Source: Clostridiales bacterium UBA4080
Lineage (GTDB): Bacteria; Bacillota; Clostridia; Lachnospirales; Vallitaleaceae
Length of the DNA: 5,641 nt
Reading direction: 5' to 3'
NCBI GenBank assembly: GCA_002381865.1
Contig: DFYO01000057.1
Span: forward strand, 758-6,398
Made by a program: the position numbers and the translations under genes. Position 1 is the stretch's first letter. The number at the start of each line of letters is the position of its first letter. The notes under the pieces are model-generated. The model was given only the letters and a program-made list of their open reading frames with translations, made no database searches and was not told where the DNA came from. Below, one piece after another: positions 5,070-5,641 of the stretch.

Positions 5070-5641
5070 ATGAAGAATTATTTTTTTATTATTACATTTT
5101 GGTCTTTTTTATTTATTACAGCATGCTCAACACTTTATCATCCAAGTGACTACTCTGGCGGATATGAAGATAGATTCCTAGGAAGCGATAAATGCGCTGT
5201 GTCATTTTCTGGAAATGGATTTACGAGCACGTTCGATGCATGGCTGTTTACACTAACTAGAGCAGCGGAGCTTGCTAAGCAATACGGATATTACAAATTT
5301 TACATTGAACAAGCTGGCGATATTTCTGATTACTCAATTATAACTATACCCGGATCTTCTACTACAACAGGGAATATTTCTGGAAATTACTATAATTATG
5401 GAAATAGCGGATATTATTCAGGGCTATATAGTTCTACAACAACATATACTCCACCTCAAACTTACAATATTAAAAAACCAGGTTTTTTCGCTGTTGTACA
5501 ATTCGTATACGAAGATATTGATGGACGAGGAAGTGCATTTGATGCAGATTATGTATTACAGCAAGGCTTCGCAAAAAATGAAGAACTGAAAAAGAAAAAT
5601 TCTACAGCAACAGTATTAACAATAGGTGCAACTGTATTACT
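5070..5641 (+). CDS. CC0125/CC1285-type lipoprotein, 3'-partial
   Basis: The frame is open from ATG 5070 to the right edge (190 codons visible, no stop). Residues 1-18 are a short lipoprotein signal, MKNYFFIITFWSFLF then ITA, and Cys19 lies in an ITAC lipobox, so the protein should be lipidated and membrane anchored. Residues 30-80 carry the conserved block of the family: GGYEDRFLGSDKCAVSFSGN, then FTSTFDAWLFTLTRAAELAK and QYGYYKFYI. The pattern of GY, V-F-GN, L-RAAEL and GY-F is what I know from CC0125/CC1285-family lipoproteins, whose molecular function is unknown. Residues 91-134 form a Thr/Gly/Ser/Tyr-rich linker, followed by KKPGFFAVVQFVYE (136-149), the family's second conserved strand region. 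A further Asp/Lys-rich part and a hydrophobic stretch (about 179-190) reach the edge. It could end soon after the window or continue as a longer protein. Confidence 0.75.
   Translation, partial: MKNYFFIITFWSFLFITACSTLYHPSDYSGGYEDRFLGSDKCAVSFSGNGFTSTFDAWLFTLTRAAELAKQYGYYKFYIEQAGDISDYSIITIPGSSTTTGNISGNYYNYGNSGYYSGLYSSTTTYTPPQTYNIKKPGFFAVVQFVYEDIDGRGSAFDADYVLQQGFAKNEELKKKNSTATVLTIGATVL

Noticed and set aside
5398..5589. Open frame within the lipoprotein gene
   Set aside because: It is out of frame with the lipoprotein and has no conserved features or ribosome binding site.

Overview
The window is AT-rich bacterial accessory DNA interrupted by a visibly more GC-rich insertion-sequence relic. It holds exported proteins (one with a plain signal peptide, one with a lipobox), RecB-type nuclease domains and degraded mobile DNA. 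The ankyrin sequences, above all the NPEVI-type last repeat of the remnant at 4615-4773, resemble exported ankyrin proteins I associate with spirochaetes such as Treponema. That taxonomic guess is weak; an AT-rich Gram-negative-type bacterium is the safer statement.

Left part (1-2393), nucleases. The 3' end of a plus-strand gene encodes a RecB-like PD-(D/E)XK nuclease with an Fe-S-type cysteine pattern (2-832). It faces a convergent minus-strand gene (2167-938) that matches the PDDEXK_4 type of putative nuclease over its whole length but carries one in-frame TGA at codon 63. Between the two 3' ends lies a short patch that looks like collapsed insertion-sequence termini (879-956). Upstream of the minus-strand gene are a good promoter and Shine-Dalgarno sequence, and before those the last ~40 codons of another minus-strand gene that runs into the insertion sequence.

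Middle part (2394-3385), a dead IS1380-family element. Short inverted repeats bracket a transposase pseudogene with five stop codons, one frameshift and a large internal deletion that joins the first-Asp region directly to the extreme C-terminus. Its 3' tail is non-coding and contains an imperfect direct repeat and strong hairpins.

Right part (3386-5641), envelope proteins. A promoter candidate next to the IS end precedes an intact, probably periplasmic ankyrin-repeat protein (3465-4556). A C-terminal scrap of a second ankyrin gene follows (4615-4773), then a hairpin, an orphan ribosome binding site without a start codon, and a lipoprotein gene of the CC0125/CC1285 type that runs off the right edge (5070-5641).

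No tRNA, rRNA, CRISPR array or complete operon-like system is visible. The most notable observation is the single nonsense codon in an otherwise intact PDDEXK_4 gene. The rest of the picture is IS-driven erosion of an accessory region.
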